64,000 nucleotides of DNA, taken from assembly GCF_000213805.1 (NCBI RefSeq), contig NC_015556.1, positions 2,991,001-3,055,000 on the forward strand. Direction: 5' to 3'. A program made the translations under genes and the position numbers. Each line of letters begins with the position of its first letter. Position 1 is the stretch's first letter. The notes below the pieces were generated by a model that saw only the letters and a list, made by a program, of their open reading frames with translations, did not search any database and had not been told where the DNA came from. This stretch comes from Pseudomonas fulva 12-X (GTDB lineage Bacteria; Pseudomonadota; Gammaproteobacteria; Pseudomonadales; Pseudomonadaceae). Below are positions 56,202 to 64,000 of the stretch, in pieces.

Positions 56202-56579
56202 ATGCCACGTGGAAGCAAAGACAAGTACACCGCGGCCCAGAAGCGCAAGGCAGCGGCCATCGAATCCAGCTACGAGGAGCGCGGCATTCCCGAAGATGAA
56301 GCCCGCGCCCGAGCTTGGGCGACCGTCAACAAGCAGTCCGGCGGCGGCGAACGGGCCGGCGGCTCGGGGCGTGAGACCAGCGCCAAACAGAAGACCAGCG
56401 CCCGCAAGGATTCCGCCCGTCAGGCCGCTGCCAGCCGACGTGGCGAGGTGCATCCCAAGCGCCCGCTGGACGAACAGAGCAAGCAGGAACTGCTGCACCT
56501 GGCCCGCGCTCGGCAGATCAGCGGGCGCTCGACGATGCGCAAGGCCGAGCTGCTCAATGCCCTGAAGAAGGCCTCTTGA
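56202..56579 (+). CDS. Rho_N/SAP-like small basic protein
   Basis: A 125-residue hydrophilic protein. The N-terminal part, MPRGSKDKYTAAQKRKAAAI, is followed by SYEERGIPEDEARARAWATVNKQSGGG, a pattern I know from plasmid-stabilisation/ChaB-like small proteins. After a Gly/Ser/Lys-rich linker, the C-terminal 40 residues (LDEQSKQELLHLARARQISGRSTMRKAELLNALKKA) form a Rho termination-factor N-terminal (SAP-like) helix-extended-helix domain, which contacts nucleic acid. AGGAG precedes the ATG at 56202. The function is unknown, perhaps DNA binding during stress. Confidence 0.8.
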   Translation: MPRGSKDKYTAAQKRKAAAIESSYEERGIPEDEARARAWATVNKQSGGGERAGGSGRETSAKQKTSARKDSARQAAASRRGEVHPKRPLDEQSKQELLHLARARQISGRSTMRKAELLNALKKAS

Positions 56580-56590
56580 AAGGAGCCAGC

Positions 56591-56842
56591 ATGGCTGACG
56601 ACAAGTACAGCGCCACCAACCTGGCGCCCATGGAGCGGGTGATTTCCATCGCTGGCGGCGCACTGCTGATTCGCAAGGGCCTGGCCATCGGCGGCCTGTT
56701 CGGGCTGACCGATATCGCCGCTGGCGCCTTGGGAATCTTCCGCGGCGTCACCGGCATCTGCCCGGCCAAACGGCGCATGGCGGCCCGCGGCAAGGCCGCC
56801 ACGCTCAAGCGCCTGCCGCCGCCACGGCGCCTATTGGACTGA
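56591..56842 (+). CDS. DUF2892 (YgaP-type) membrane protein
   Basis: An 83-residue protein with two adjacent hydrophobic segments (VISIAGGALLIRKGLAIGGLFGLTDIAAGALGIF, residues about 18-51) and the GICPAKR motif, the DUF2892 hallmark. These small proteins are inner-membrane and lack a known function. AGGAG lies before the ATG at 56591, 11 bp after the previous stop. Confidence 0.85.
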   Translation: MADDKYSATNLAPMERVISIAGGALLIRKGLAIGGLFGLTDIAAGALGIFRGVTGICPAKRRMAARGKAATLKRLPPPRRLLD

Positions 56843-56869
56843 GACCATCAGCTCGGCGCGGCGAGAAAT

Positions 56870-56892
56870 TTGTGGGAGGGGCTTTAGCCCCG
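56870..56892 (+). repeat. Single REP-like hairpin
   Basis: TGTGGGAGGGGCTTTAGCCCCGA forms a short GGGGCT/AGCCCC hairpin and is related to the TGTGGGAGCGGGC family, but has no inverse partner nearby. It lies just after the DUF2892 gene and could act in transcript termination. Confidence 0.55.
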
Positions 56893-56964
56893 AGCTCTCG
56901 CGCCTAGCCAGGCACAATCGAGGCTGAGTGGATTGCTGCCGGGCCTCTCACACACCATCTGCTT

Positions 56965-57357
56965 CTAGCGATAGGAACAGATCATCGCCAGGAACTGATT
57001 CTCGGTGCTGGTGCCGTGGGGTGCCGCTTCGTCCCACAGCAGCAGCTCGCCGTTGTAGTAGGCGAAATACAGCGCGCCGTCCTGATCGTCGCGCTTGGCG
57101 AAGCCGCACACCGCTAGATCATCGCCCGCCGCGTTGGCCGCCGTGCCGAACAGCGAATCGAATTCCACGCCGTCGGAGTCGATGGCGGTGAACAGGCTGG
57201 CCTTGGCTGCCTCAAGGTCGGCATCACTTGGCGTGACCTGCACCCGGGTCGGATTGATCTTGCCGGTCACCGGCACCTGCAACGCCGGCGGCTTGCGGGG
57301 CGCGGAACAACCGGCCAACAGCAGCAGCGCCGCAAAACCCGCCATCAGGCTCTTCAT
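56965..57357 (-). CDS. Small lipoprotein, unknown function
   Basis: A 130-residue protein starting MKSLMAGFAALLLLAGCSAP, a lipoprotein signal with lipobox LLAGC. After PSDADLEAAKASLFTAIDSDGVEFDSLFGTAA it continues with AVCGFAKRDDQDGALYFAYYNGELLLWDEAAPHG, then a Cys near the C-terminus (MICSYR) that may pair with the internal one. I do not know the family. A start at 57357 is fixed by the signal; the frame is open to 57438. Confidence 0.75.
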   Translation of the reverse strand: MKSLMAGFAALLLLAGCSAPRKPPALQVPVTGKINPTRVQVTPSDADLEAAKASLFTAIDSDGVEFDSLFGTAANAAGDDLAVCGFAKRDDQDGALYFAYYNGELLLWDEAAPHGTSTENQFLAMICSYR

Positions 57358-57567
57358 GTATTCACTCCCAGGCAACTGATCGATGCCGCGCGTCACAGGG
57401 CAGCGGCGCCCCATTGTATGCCAGATCGGCAGTGCCAAGCCGATGATCGCTGGTGTGACAGGTGGCCTCAGGCCGGCTGCCGATGTTCAAGCTTGCCGCT
57501 TTGGCTGGCATCGCCAGGATCGGCACGCTAAATTGCGCCCTTGCCCTGCCCTCATCCCGGAGCCTCC

Positions 57568-58017
57568 ATGACCACCGACGACACCTGCGCCGATCTGCTG
57601 CTCGACAATCAGGTGTGCTTCGCCCTGCATTCGACCTCGCTGATGATGACCAAGGTCTACAAGCCGCTGCTCAAGAAGCTCGGCCTGACCTATCCGCAGT
57701 ACCTGGCGATGCTGGTGTTATGGGAAGGCGACGGCATCACCGTGAGCGAGATCAGCGCGCGCCTGCTGACCGACCCCGGCTCGCTGACGCCGCTGCTCAA
57801 ACGCCTGGAAGCCGAAGGCCTGATCGACCGTAAGCGCAGTAGCAGCGATGAGCGTGTGGTGCACCTGCACCTCACCGACAAGGGTCGCGCCCTGCATGCC
57901 GAGGCCCGGCAGATTCCCGGGTGCATTCTCGATGCCAGCGCCCAGACGGCACAGCGCCTGGCCAAGCTCACCGCCGAGCTGACCGCCCTGCGCAAACAAT
58001 TGCAGGACAGCCTCTGA
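57568..58017 (+). CDS. ohrR: MarR family regulator OhrR
   Basis: A 149-residue MarR-type repressor. The start TCADLLLDNQVCFALHSTSL carries Cys17 at the position of the organic-peroxide-sensing Cys of OhrR (LDNQLCFALY in known members). The winged helix is YLAMLVLWEGDGITVSEISARLLTDPGSLTPLLKRLEAEGLIDRKRSSSDERVVHLHLTDKG. OhrR represses ohr until its Cys is oxidised by organic hydroperoxides. The downstream gene is ohr, as expected, but a MITE-like element has been placed between them. Confidence 0.9.
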   Translation: MTTDDTCADLLLDNQVCFALHSTSLMMTKVYKPLLKKLGLTYPQYLAMLVLWEGDGITVSEISARLLTDPGSLTPLLKRLEAEGLIDRKRSSSDERVVHLHLTDKGRALHAEARQIPGCILDASAQTAQRLAKLTAELTALRKQLQDSL

Positions 58018-58158
58018 GAGCCTGTTCAAAGTCTCGCGAGCAAGAGCAATGCAAGGCGAAAACAGGCGAGGACGCGGAGTTTACGAGCTGTAAATGAGCA
58101 GTCCGAGCCTGTTTTCAACGCCGCAGTGCCGACGCGCAGCAGACTTTGAACAGGTTCT
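58017..58158. repeat. MITE-like long hairpin element
   Basis: Terminal inverted repeats AGAGCCTGTTCAAAGTCT (58017-58034) and AGACTTTGAACAGGTTCT (58141-58158) match in 17 of 18 positions. Further in, GGCGAAAACAGGC and GCCTGTTTTCAACGCC pair, so the whole 142 bases can fold into one stem. It encodes nothing and starts at the last base of the ohrR stop codon. Confidence 0.8.
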
Positions 58159-58352
58159 GAGCACAGCCGTGCAATCGACAGGTAGCGCAGCGGATCTACA
58201 CTGAGCCTCGTCAATACGGCTACGGATCCGCCCTGTTGAAACTTTATTCGAGAAATACCTTGCGCGCTAAATAAATCACGACTAGAGTTCGCCTCGAGCA
58301 GTTGAATTGCGCACTAACAAACATCGCACAAACCAAATACGAGGATTTCACC
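58159..58352. promoter_or_regulatory. ohr upstream region
   Basis: About 195 bp between the hairpin element and ohr; the whole gene-free gap is 58018-58352. It is AT-richer than the neighbourhood, with AGTTGAATTGCGCACTAAC at 58299, an imperfect dyad-like stretch that is a candidate OhrR operator. No firm promoter was assigned. Confidence 0.4.
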
Positions 58353-58781
58353 ATGTCTATCGAAACCGTTGCCTACCGCGCCTACGCTGAAGCCACTGGT
58401 GGCCGTGAGGGCCGTGCCATTTCCTCCGACGGCGTGCTCGATGTCGCGCTGACCACGCCGAAGGAACTGGGCGGCGCCGGCGGCCAGGGCACCAACCCCG
58501 AGCAGCTGTTCGCTGCCGGCTACTCGGCGTGCTTCCTGGGCGCGATCAAGTTCGTCGCCGCCCGCGACAAGCACAAGGTGTCGCCGGACAGCTGGATCGA
58601 AGGCATCGTCGGCATCGGCGCGGTGCCCACCGGCTTCGCCATCGAGGTGGAGCTGAAGATCACCCTGCCAGGCCTGGACCGTGAAGAAGCCAAGGCGCTG
58701 ATCGACAAGGCGCACATCGTCTGCCCTTACTCCAACGCCACCCGCGGCAACATCGATGTGACCCTGACCCTGGTCGAGTAA
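58353..58781 (+). CDS. ohr: Organic hydroperoxide resistance protein Ohr
   Basis: A 142-residue thiol peroxidase that reduces organic hydroperoxides using lipoyl-type reductants. Its two catalytic cysteines are Cys60 in [18 protein letters not shown] and Cys124 in [14 protein letters not shown]; the N-terminal [27 protein letters not shown] is also diagnostic. The ATG at 58353 has GAGGA upstream. It is induced when OhrR is oxidised. A strong terminator follows at 58796. Confidence 0.97.
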   Translation: MSIETVAYRAYAEATGGREGRAISSDGVLDVALTTPKELGGAGGQGTNPEQLFAAGYSACFLGAIKFVAARDKHKVSPDSWIEGIVGIGAVPTGFAIEVELKITLPGLDREEAKALIDKAHIVCPYSNATRGNIDVTLTLVE

Positions 58782-58795
58782 GCGCCTGCCGCAGC

Positions 58796-58835
58796 AACGC
58801 AAACGCCCCGGCATCGACCGGGGCGTTTGCGTTTC
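58796..58835 (+). terminator. Rho-independent terminator of ohr
   Basis: AACGCAAACGCCCCGG (58796-58811) and CCGGGGCGTTTGCGTT (58818-58833) form a perfect 16-base stem with loop CATCGA, then TTC. It could also end the convergent ABM gene. Confidence 0.92.
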
Positions 58836-58840
58836 TACAG

Positions 58841-59116
58841 TCAGGCAGCGCGGCTTTGCAGATGCTGGATCGCCCCGCTCCTCCATGCGCTGTCGATTAC
58901 TTCCTGCAACAGCGGCTGGGCGAAGTAGCGTTCGAGGTCGGCAGGGCTGCGCCAGCGGCTGTGCAGTTGCCAGCGCTGGCGATCACGTTGCAGCTCGAAC
59001 GCCAGGCAACCGTCCAGCCGGCGTGTCGGCTCCAGCAGGTCACGCAGGTAGCCACCCAGTTCCTCACAACGACCAGGAGCGGCTTCGAGCACGGTGATGT
59101 GGGTGTGCAGGGTCAT
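58841..59116 (-). CDS. ABM-domain (YgiN-like) quinol monooxygenase family protein
   Basis: A 91-codon frame giving a roughly 90-residue antibiotic biosynthesis monooxygenase (dimeric alpha/beta barrel) protein: MTLHTHITVLEAAPGRCEEL, then LEPTRRLDGCLAFELQRDRQRWQLHSRWRSPADLERYFAQP. Such proteins oxidise quinols or act in small-molecule metabolism. The ATG at 59116 has GGGAG upstream. It lies 59 bp downstream of the SDR gene on the same strand and may be co-transcribed. Confidence 0.85.
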   Translation of the reverse strand: MTLHTHITVLEAAPGRCEELGGYLRDLLEPTRRLDGCLAFELQRDRQRWQLHSRWRSPADLERYFAQPLLQEVIDSAWRSGAIQHLQSRAA

Positions 59117-59175
59117 GTTTTTCTCCCTAGATCCAGTCGGCCATGCCACGGCGGACCCGCCGTGGCATCACCCTG

Positions 59176-59913
59176 TCAGTGAATGCTTGCCGTTGGGCGC
59201 ACCACCAGTTCGCTGACGTCGACGTCCGCCGGCTGCTCGATGGCATAGGCCACGGCCCTGGCGATGGCCGATGGGCTGATGGCCACCTTGCGAAACTCGC
59301 GCATGGCGTCGCGGGCGCCTTCATCGGAAATGCTGTCGGCCAGCTCGGACTCGACCACGCCCGGCGATACCAGCGTGACGCGGATGTCGCCACCGACCTC
59401 CTGGCGCAGACCGTCACTGATCGCCCGTACCGCGTACTTGGTGGCGCAGTACACCGCCGCAGTCGGCGACACCCGGTAGGCGCCGATCGACGCCACGTTG
59501 ATGATCTGCCCGCTACGCTGGGCCTGCATCACCGGCAAGGCTGCCGCGATGCCGTGCAGCACGCCGCGGATGTTGACGTCGATCATGCGATTCCACTCGT
59601 CCAGCTTCAGCGCCTCGATCATCGACAGCGGCATCACCCCGGCATTGTTGAGCAGCACATCGACGCGGCCGTATTCGGCCTTGGCGGCGTCGACGAAGGC
59701 TTGTACGTCTGCCGCATCAGTCACGTCCAAGTGACGGGCGATGGCCTGACCACCGGCAGCGCGAATGTCCTCGACCAGTTGCTCGAGGCGCTCGACCCGG
59801 CGGGCGCCGAGCACGACACGAGCGCCCTTCTCGGCCAGCAAGCGTGCACAACCTTCGCCAATGCCACTGCTGGCGCCGGTGATGAGTACGACTTTTTCTT
59901 GGATATTGTTCAT
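59176..59913 (-). CDS. SDR family oxidoreductase
   Basis: A 245-residue classical SDR. Cofactor loop ITGASSGIGEGCARLL (residues about 11-26), then LGARRVERLEQLV where the Arg after the second strand suggests NADP(H). The active-site segment is INVASIGAYRVSPTAAVYCATKYAV with Ser/Tyr/Lys. It fits the group of broad carbonyl or quinone reductases. It is divergent from an AraC regulator 287 bp away, which probably controls it, and upstream of the ABM gene. Confidence 0.92.
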   Translation of the reverse strand: MNNIQEKVVLITGASSGIGEGCARLLAEKGARVVLGARRVERLEQLVEDIRAAGGQAIARHLDVTDAADVQAFVDAAKAEYGRVDVLLNNAGVMPLSMIEALKLDEWNRMIDVNIRGVLHGIAAALPVMQAQRSGQIINVASIGAYRVSPTAAVYCATKYAVRAISDGLRQEVGGDIRVTLVSPGVVESELADSISDEGARDAMREFRKVAISPSAIARAVAYAIEQPADVDVSELVVRPTASIH

Positions 59914-60200
59914 GGTGCGATCCTCTGGTCAGTGCGGCGAACGCTGCCGCGATGGATCCAGAGTAGGAGCCGTAGCCGTTTTTCCGTTAGCCGGATACTG
60001 GAACATTCTTGCCTGATCGTGCGGATCTAGGCTCGAATTACGCAAACGGCCGCGCCATGCGGCCCACCGGGAAGAGCAAGTTGCCTATTGCTGTTTCAAG
60101 CTTGCCCAATACTCCGGAAATGAATCGCCACGCAGGACGACTGGGCAATTCCCGGATAGGCTTCGCGCAAAATCCGCGCAACTTCGCGAGTGAACATTCC

Positions 60201-61112
60201 ATGCAAGCCGAACAGCCTGACGAGCTGGCCCTGCGCCAACGTGAACTGGCCCAGCTGATCCAGCAGAAAACCCCGACCGAGGGCATGCACGACACCCTTA
60301 TCGACGGTCTTGGGCTGGCCTACACCACTGCGCCCAGCCTGCCAATGCCGACCCTCTACCGCCCATGCCTGTGCATCATCGCCCAGGGCCGCAAGGAGGT
60401 TCGCCTGGGCGCCGAGCAGTATTACTACGACCCGCTCAATTACCTGGTGGCCTCGGTCACCCTGCCGGTGACTGGCCAGGTGATCGAGGCGACCTCGGAG
60501 CAGCCGTACCTGAGCGTACGTCTGGATATCGATCCGGCAGTGATCAGCGAACTGCTCTCCGCCGCCGGACCGATTGGCCTGCCGGCGCCCGGCGCCAAGC
60601 GCGCGCTGTTCGTCGACCGCCTGGACGCCTCGATGCTCGATGCGGTGATTCGCCTGCTGCGCCTGCTCGACACACCGCGAGACGCCGCCATGCTGGCGCC
60701 ACTGGCCTTGCGCGAAATTTTCTATCGCCTGCTGCGCAGCCCCCAGGGCCAGCGCCTGCGCGAGATCGTCATGGCCGACAGCCAGAGCCACCGCATCGCC
60801 CGCGCCATCGAATGGATCAACCGGCACTACGACAAACCGCTGCGTATCGAGGAGCTGGCCCGCGAGGTCAACCTCAGCGCCTCGACCCTGCACCACCGCT
60901 TCAAGGCCGTCACCGCCCTGAGCCCGCTGCAGTACCAGAAGCAGCTGCGCCTGCAGGAAGCCCGTCGGCTGATGTTCAGTGAAGGCATGGAAGCCGCCTC
61001 GGCAAGCTTTCGCGTCGGCTACGAGAGCCCCTCGCAATTCAGCCGCGAGTACAGCCGCCTGTTCGGCGCCCCGCCGCTGCGCGATATGCATCGACTGCGT
61101 AATGCGGGTTGA
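60201..61112 (+). CDS. AraC family transcriptional regulator (N-terminal AraC_N type)
   Basis: A regulator of 303 residues if started at the ATG at 60201 (MQAEQPDELALRQRELAQLI). The N-domain has the YRPCLCIIAQGRKEVRLGAEQYYYDP block of the AraC_N/cupin type that resembles E. coli YqhC; the C-domain has two HTH motifs, LRIEELAREVNLSASTLHHRFKAVTALSPLQYQKQLRLQEARRLM and ASASFRVGYESPSQFSREYSRLFG. YqhC-like proteins respond to aldehydes and activate an adjacent reductase, which matches the divergent SDR. The start is uncertain: the frame is open to 60009 and an ATG at 60120 is also possible. Confidence 0.88.
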   Translation: MQAEQPDELALRQRELAQLIQQKTPTEGMHDTLIDGLGLAYTTAPSLPMPTLYRPCLCIIAQGRKEVRLGAEQYYYDPLNYLVASVTLPVTGQVIEATSEQPYLSVRLDIDPAVISELLSAAGPIGLPAPGAKRALFVDRLDASMLDAVIRLLRLLDTPRDAAMLAPLALREIFYRLLRSPQGQRLREIVMADSQSHRIARAIEWINRHYDKPLRIEELAREVNLSASTLHHRFKAVTALSPLQYQKQLRLQEARRLMFSEGMEAASASFRVGYESPSQFSREYSRLFGAPPLRDMHRLRNAG

Positions 61113-61144
61113 GCGTATGGGCTGCTGAACATCGTTGCTTTACC

Positions 61145-61196
61145 TGTGGGAGCGGGCCATGCCCGTGATTTTTCGCGGGCATGGCCCGCTCCCACA
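61145..61196. repeat. REP element, TGTGGGAGCGGGC family
   Basis: TGTGGGAGCGGGCCATGCCC at 61145 and GGGCATGGCCCGCTCCCACA ending at 61196, loop about GTGATTTTTCGC. The arms are perfectly complementary. It lies between two converging genes. Confidence 0.9.
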
Positions 61197-61279
61197 TCTA
61201 GAGGTTAGAGATCGCGCGGCCACTCCCGCCACTTTGCAGCCCGCGTCGATGAATCCGAACGCAGCGACGAAGCCGCCTC

Positions 61280-63742
61280 TCAGAAACGCTGAGTCAGCGT
61301 CGCCGTCACTGTCCGCTCCTCACCCAGATAACAGGCAGCCGCCGAATAGCAGGACGCCACATAGTACTCACCGGTAAGGTTGTTGGCGGTCAGGCTGACC
61401 GACGTGCCCTTCAAGCCGACCTGGCTCAGGTCATAACCCACCGACGCATCGAACAGCGTGTAGGACGGTACGTTGAAGTCGTTCAGCTCGCTGCCCTCGC
61501 TGTGGCCGACATAACGCGCACCGGCGCCGAGGGTCAGCCCGGCCAATGCGCCGTCGCTGAAGCGATAGTCGGCCCACAGGCTGGCCATGCGTTCTGGCGT
61601 CTGCGGCGGTGTGTTGCCCTTGGCGTCCACCACGGCGCTGCCGTTGTTGACGAAGTAGGACTTGCTGTAGGAAACGTCCGCGTAGGTGTAGCTGGCGATC
61701 AGCTGCAGGTTGTCGACCGGCTTGAAGCGTGCCTCCAGCTCCACACCACGCGAACGAATGCCACCCACGCCCTTGTAGAAACTGTCCTGAAGCAGACTGT
61801 TCTCCTTGGCGTACAGGTTCTCCATTTCCAGGTTGAAGAACGACAGGGTGTAGAGATCCTCCGTGCCCGGCGGCTGGAACTTGAGGCCGGCTTCCCACTG
61901 CTCGCCGGTGGTCGGGTCGAGGATCTGCGCGCCACTGGAGTAATTGGAGGTCGGGTTGAACGAAGTCGAGTAGCTGACGTAGGGCGAGAGGCCGTTGTCG
62001 AACGCATAGAGCACGCCGACGTGGCCGCTGAGCTTCTCGCCCTGGTTGTCGTCTTTGCCGCTGATCTCGTCATCGATGGACACGTCGTACCAATCCTGGC
62101 GCAGGCCGAAGGACAGGTTCCAGTTGTCGATTTCGACCAGGTCCTGCAGATACAGACCGGTCTGCTTCTGCCGCCGCAAGGCATCGTTGATCGAACGCAG
62201 GGCCGTCAGCTCGCCGTAATCATGCACCGGGTCGAACACATCGATGGGCGCGCCTGCGGTGTCACTCTGGGCGGCGATCTTGTTCTTCGAGTACTGATAA
62301 TCCAGGCCGAGCACCAGGGTGTGCTGGGCCGCGCCGGTGGCGAAATCGGCCTGCAGCATGTTGTCGACGATCCAGGCGTGCAGCTGCTCCTGGCCGCCAC
62401 TGTAGCCGCGGCGCAGCTGGTTGCCACTGACGTAACCGGAACCCCAGACCTGGCTGTTCGAGACCCTGGCATCCAGGTAACGGAAGTTTTGCCGAGCGCT
62501 CCAGGTGTCGTTGAAGCGATGCTCCAGCTCATAACCGAGCATCTGCTGGGTGCGGGTGAACTCGTCGAGCGCCGGGTCGCCCTCGAAGAAGCTGCTCGAG
62601 ATGCGCCGCCCATCACGTTTATGCACGGTACCGGAGGCCGGCAGGCTGCCGTGATAGCCGCCATTGGGGTCGTCCTGCAGGTAGGCGTAGAGCGTCAGGA
62701 AGGTGTCTTCACTGAGGTTCAGTGCCAGGCTGGGCATCAGCGCATAGCGCGTCTCGGTCACGTGATCGGCCTGGGCATCGGCGTCCTTGGCCAGGCCGAC
62801 TACGCGGTAGGCGATGTTCTCGTTCAGCGGCCCGGTGACATCGAACCCGAGGGACTTGCGATTGTTGTTGCCGTAGGACAGGTCCACCCGGCCGGACTGG
62901 CTGAACTCCGGTCGCTTGGTGCTGATGGCCGCCAGGCCGCCCGGGTTGCTGCGCCCGTACAGCACCGAAGACGGTCCCTTGAGAATGTCGATGCGCTCGA
63001 TGAAGTACGGGTCGATCTGCAGGCTGCTGTAGGAGCCGGGATCGCCCATGGACTTGAGGCCATCGATGGTGATGTTGTCCACCGAGCCGTCGTTAATGCC
63101 GCGAATCGCCAGGTAGTCGTAGCGGTGAGTGTTGCCGTAGGGGTTGGTCAGCACGCCCGGGCTGTAGCGCATCGCATCGGCGGCAGTGAGCGCGCCCTGG
63201 CGCTCGATCTGCTCGCGGGTGACCACCGACACGCTTTGCGCGGTTTTTGCCAGCGCCTTGCTGGTCTTGGTCGACACGCTGCTGTGGGTGGCGTTGTAGC
63301 CATCCATGCTGCCCAGCGCGTTGCCTAGGGCGAAGGCGCGCACATCGGTGCTCTCCAGTTCCAGCGAGCCGGTGCCACTCTGCGCGGCGACCTCCAGCGA
63401 GTAGCCGCCGTGGCCATCGGCAACCGCCTGCAGGCCGCTGCCCTGCAGCAGGCGCGCGAAGCCCTCGTCGACACCCGCCTCGCCCTGCAGGCCCGGGCTC
63501 TGCTTGCCGGCAGTCAGCTGCGCATCGACCGACAGCAGCACGCCCGCCTCCGCTGCGAAACGGCTTAGCGCCGCCGACAGCGGCCCGGCTGGAATCTGGT
63601 AGCTGTGCGGCGCCTGCTGGTGGCTGCCGGCCTCGGTGGCCTGGGCGTGCACGAACAGCGGCGAACAGGCTGCCAGAGTCAGGGTGGCCAGGCGGATCGA
63701 GCGGCGCAGAGCAAGGGGCGAAAAGCGGAGCGGTGAAGACAT
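61280..63742 (-). CDS. FecA-type TonB-dependent siderophore receptor
   Basis: An 820-residue outer-membrane receptor. After a signal peptide (MSSPLRFSPLALRRSIRLA, cut after VHAQA) comes the STN signalling domain (YQIPAGPLSAALSRFAAEAGVLLSVDAQL, residues about 48-120), the plug (KTAQSVSVVTREQIERQGALTAADAMRYSPGV, DYLAIRGIND, ILKGPSSVLYGRSNPGG) and a 22-strand barrel ending in Phe (TATLTQRF). The STN domain allows surface signalling through an anti-sigma factor; the partial fecR ends 116 bp upstream on the same strand. Cys residues near the end (ASCYSAAACYLG) may form a surface disulfide. ATG 63742 has GAGGA upstream. Ligand likely a ferric siderophore. Confidence 0.93.
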   Translation of the reverse strand: MSSPLRFSPLALRRSIRLATLTLAACSPLFVHAQATEAGSHQQAPHSYQIPAGPLSAALSRFAAEAGVLLSVDAQLTAGKQSPGLQGEAGVDEGFARLLQGSGLQAVADGHGGYSLEVAAQSGTGSLELESTDVRAFALGNALGSMDGYNATHSSVSTKTSKALAKTAQSVSVVTREQIERQGALTAADAMRYSPGVLTNPYGNTHRYDYLAIRGINDGSVDNITIDGLKSMGDPGSYSSLQIDPYFIERIDILKGPSSVLYGRSNPGGLAAISTKRPEFSQSGRVDLSYGNNNRKSLGFDVTGPLNENIAYRVVGLAKDADAQADHVTETRYALMPSLALNLSEDTFLTLYAYLQDDPNGGYHGSLPASGTVHKRDGRRISSSFFEGDPALDEFTRTQQMLGYELEHRFNDTWSARQNFRYLDARVSNSQVWGSGYVSGNQLRRGYSGGQEQLHAWIVDNMLQADFATGAAQHTLVLGLDYQYSKNKIAAQSDTAGAPIDVFDPVHDYGELTALRSINDALRRQKQTGLYLQDLVEIDNWNLSFGLRQDWYDVSIDDEISGKDDNQGEKLSGHVGVLYAFDNGLSPYVSYSTSFNPTSNYSSGAQILDPTTGEQWEAGLKFQPPGTEDLYTLSFFNLEMENLYAKENSLLQDSFYKGVGGIRSRGVELEARFKPVDNLQLIASYTYADVSYSKSYFVNNGSAVVDAKGNTPPQTPERMASLWADYRFSDGALAGLTLGAGARYVGHSEGSELNDFNVPSYTLFDASVGYDLSQVGLKGTSVSLTANNLTGEYYVASCYSAAACYLGEERTVTATLTQRF

Positions 63743-63857
63743 GCAGCAATCCTCGAGACATCGCCCGCGCAGGGTGCGCAAGGGCCGGATGCAGGGAGGC
63801 CAAGCGAGATCGAAAAAGGGGAACCGCATTCGCAAGAATAATTTCACCGGCGGGCCA

Positions 63858-64000
63858 TCAGCCGGTCAGCGGCTCTACCGTCACCCACCAGGGCAAACGC
63901 CGATTGACGCGGATCGGCAGGCTGTCGGCCAGGGCGTCGAGAATGCGCCCGGTGTCGCCCAACGGATAGGCGCCGACCAGGCGCAGATCGGCCACCCTCG
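63858..64000 (-). CDS. FecR family anti-sigma factor, C-terminal end only
   Basis: The last 47 codons of a minus-strand frame entering from the window edge: VADLRLVGAYPLGDTGRILDAL then ADSLPIRVNRRLPWWVTVEPL. This is the usual FecR C-terminus (STN-binding end). It controls an ECF sigma factor together with the receptor downstream. The rest is outside the window. Confidence 0.8.
   Translation of the reverse strand, partial: RVADLRLVGAYPLGDTGRILDALADSLPIRVNRRLPWWVTVEPLTG

Overview
The window is a GC-rich chromosomal segment from a Pseudomonas-type gammaproteobacterium. Grounds: the ensemble of the glgA-treZ-malQ-treY-glgX operon, the glgE-maltokinase-glgB operon, katE, glgP, ligD/ku and pcaQ/pcaHG matches the gene content I know from Pseudomonas (in P. 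aeruginosa PAO1 most of the stress genes lie around PA2134-PA2165). Pseudomonas-style REP hairpins punctuate the gaps. I see no tRNA, rRNA, CRISPR array, insertion sequence or prophage. The species cannot be fixed from the sequence alone.

Layout. 1-4.9 kb: end of a DUF2059 protein, a DUF2804 protein, fumC, a flavodoxin-fold oxidoreductase, a nested REP element and an AEC transporter. 4.9-12.1 kb: a ZapE-like ATPase and pcaGH (protocatechuate ring cleavage), with a perfect 32-bp palindrome upstream that fits a PcaQ operator, then a GST/HxlR pair, a Sel1-repeat protein, an SDR, an alpha/beta hydrolase and pcaQ itself. 12.8-26.5 kb: one tightly overlapping ten-gene operon in which glgA-treZ-malQ-treY-DUF2934-glgX runs without a break into an uncharacterised quartet (acyl-CoA-dehydrogenase-like, PIG-L deacetylase, NodS-like methyltransferase, family 2 glycosyltransferase). 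26.7-31.4 kb: a CBS protein, then DUF72, a ybhP-like phosphatase, clsB and ybhN (membrane lipid operon) and a DUF3079 protein. 31.4-38.1 kb: MocR regulator/PaiB pair, two GNAT acetyltransferases, AraC regulator plus LysE exporter, a DUF1615 lipoprotein and a small zinc-finger-like protein.

38.2-44.2 kb: glgB, a maltokinase and glgE on the minus strand. The maltokinase is free-standing; the trehalose synthase (TreS) half to which it is normally fused in Pseudomonas is absent, and about 16 in-frame TreS-like residues remain upstream of it. 44.9-56.8 kb: ligD and ku (non-homologous end joining), MgtC/SapB, several small unknown proteins, katE, glgP, DUF2513, a Rho_N-like protein and a DUF2892 protein, a typical general-stress assortment. 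57.0-64 kb: small lipoprotein, ohrR and ohr separated by a MITE-like hairpin element, a monooxygenase-like ABM protein, an SDR divergent from an AraC regulator, and a FecA-type TonB receptor downstream of a partial fecR.

How the parts work together. GlgA/GlgE/GlgB build and branch alpha-glucan, GlgP/GlgX/MalQ trim it, and TreY/TreZ turn linear glucan into trehalose. With no TreS here, the usual trehalose-to-maltose-to-maltose-1-phosphate feed into GlgE is not complete within the window. KatE, Ku/LigD, Ohr and ClsB fit the same desiccation/osmotic/oxidative survival theme. The most promising undescribed element is the deacetylase-methyltransferase-glycosyltransferase quartet translationally coupled to glgX.
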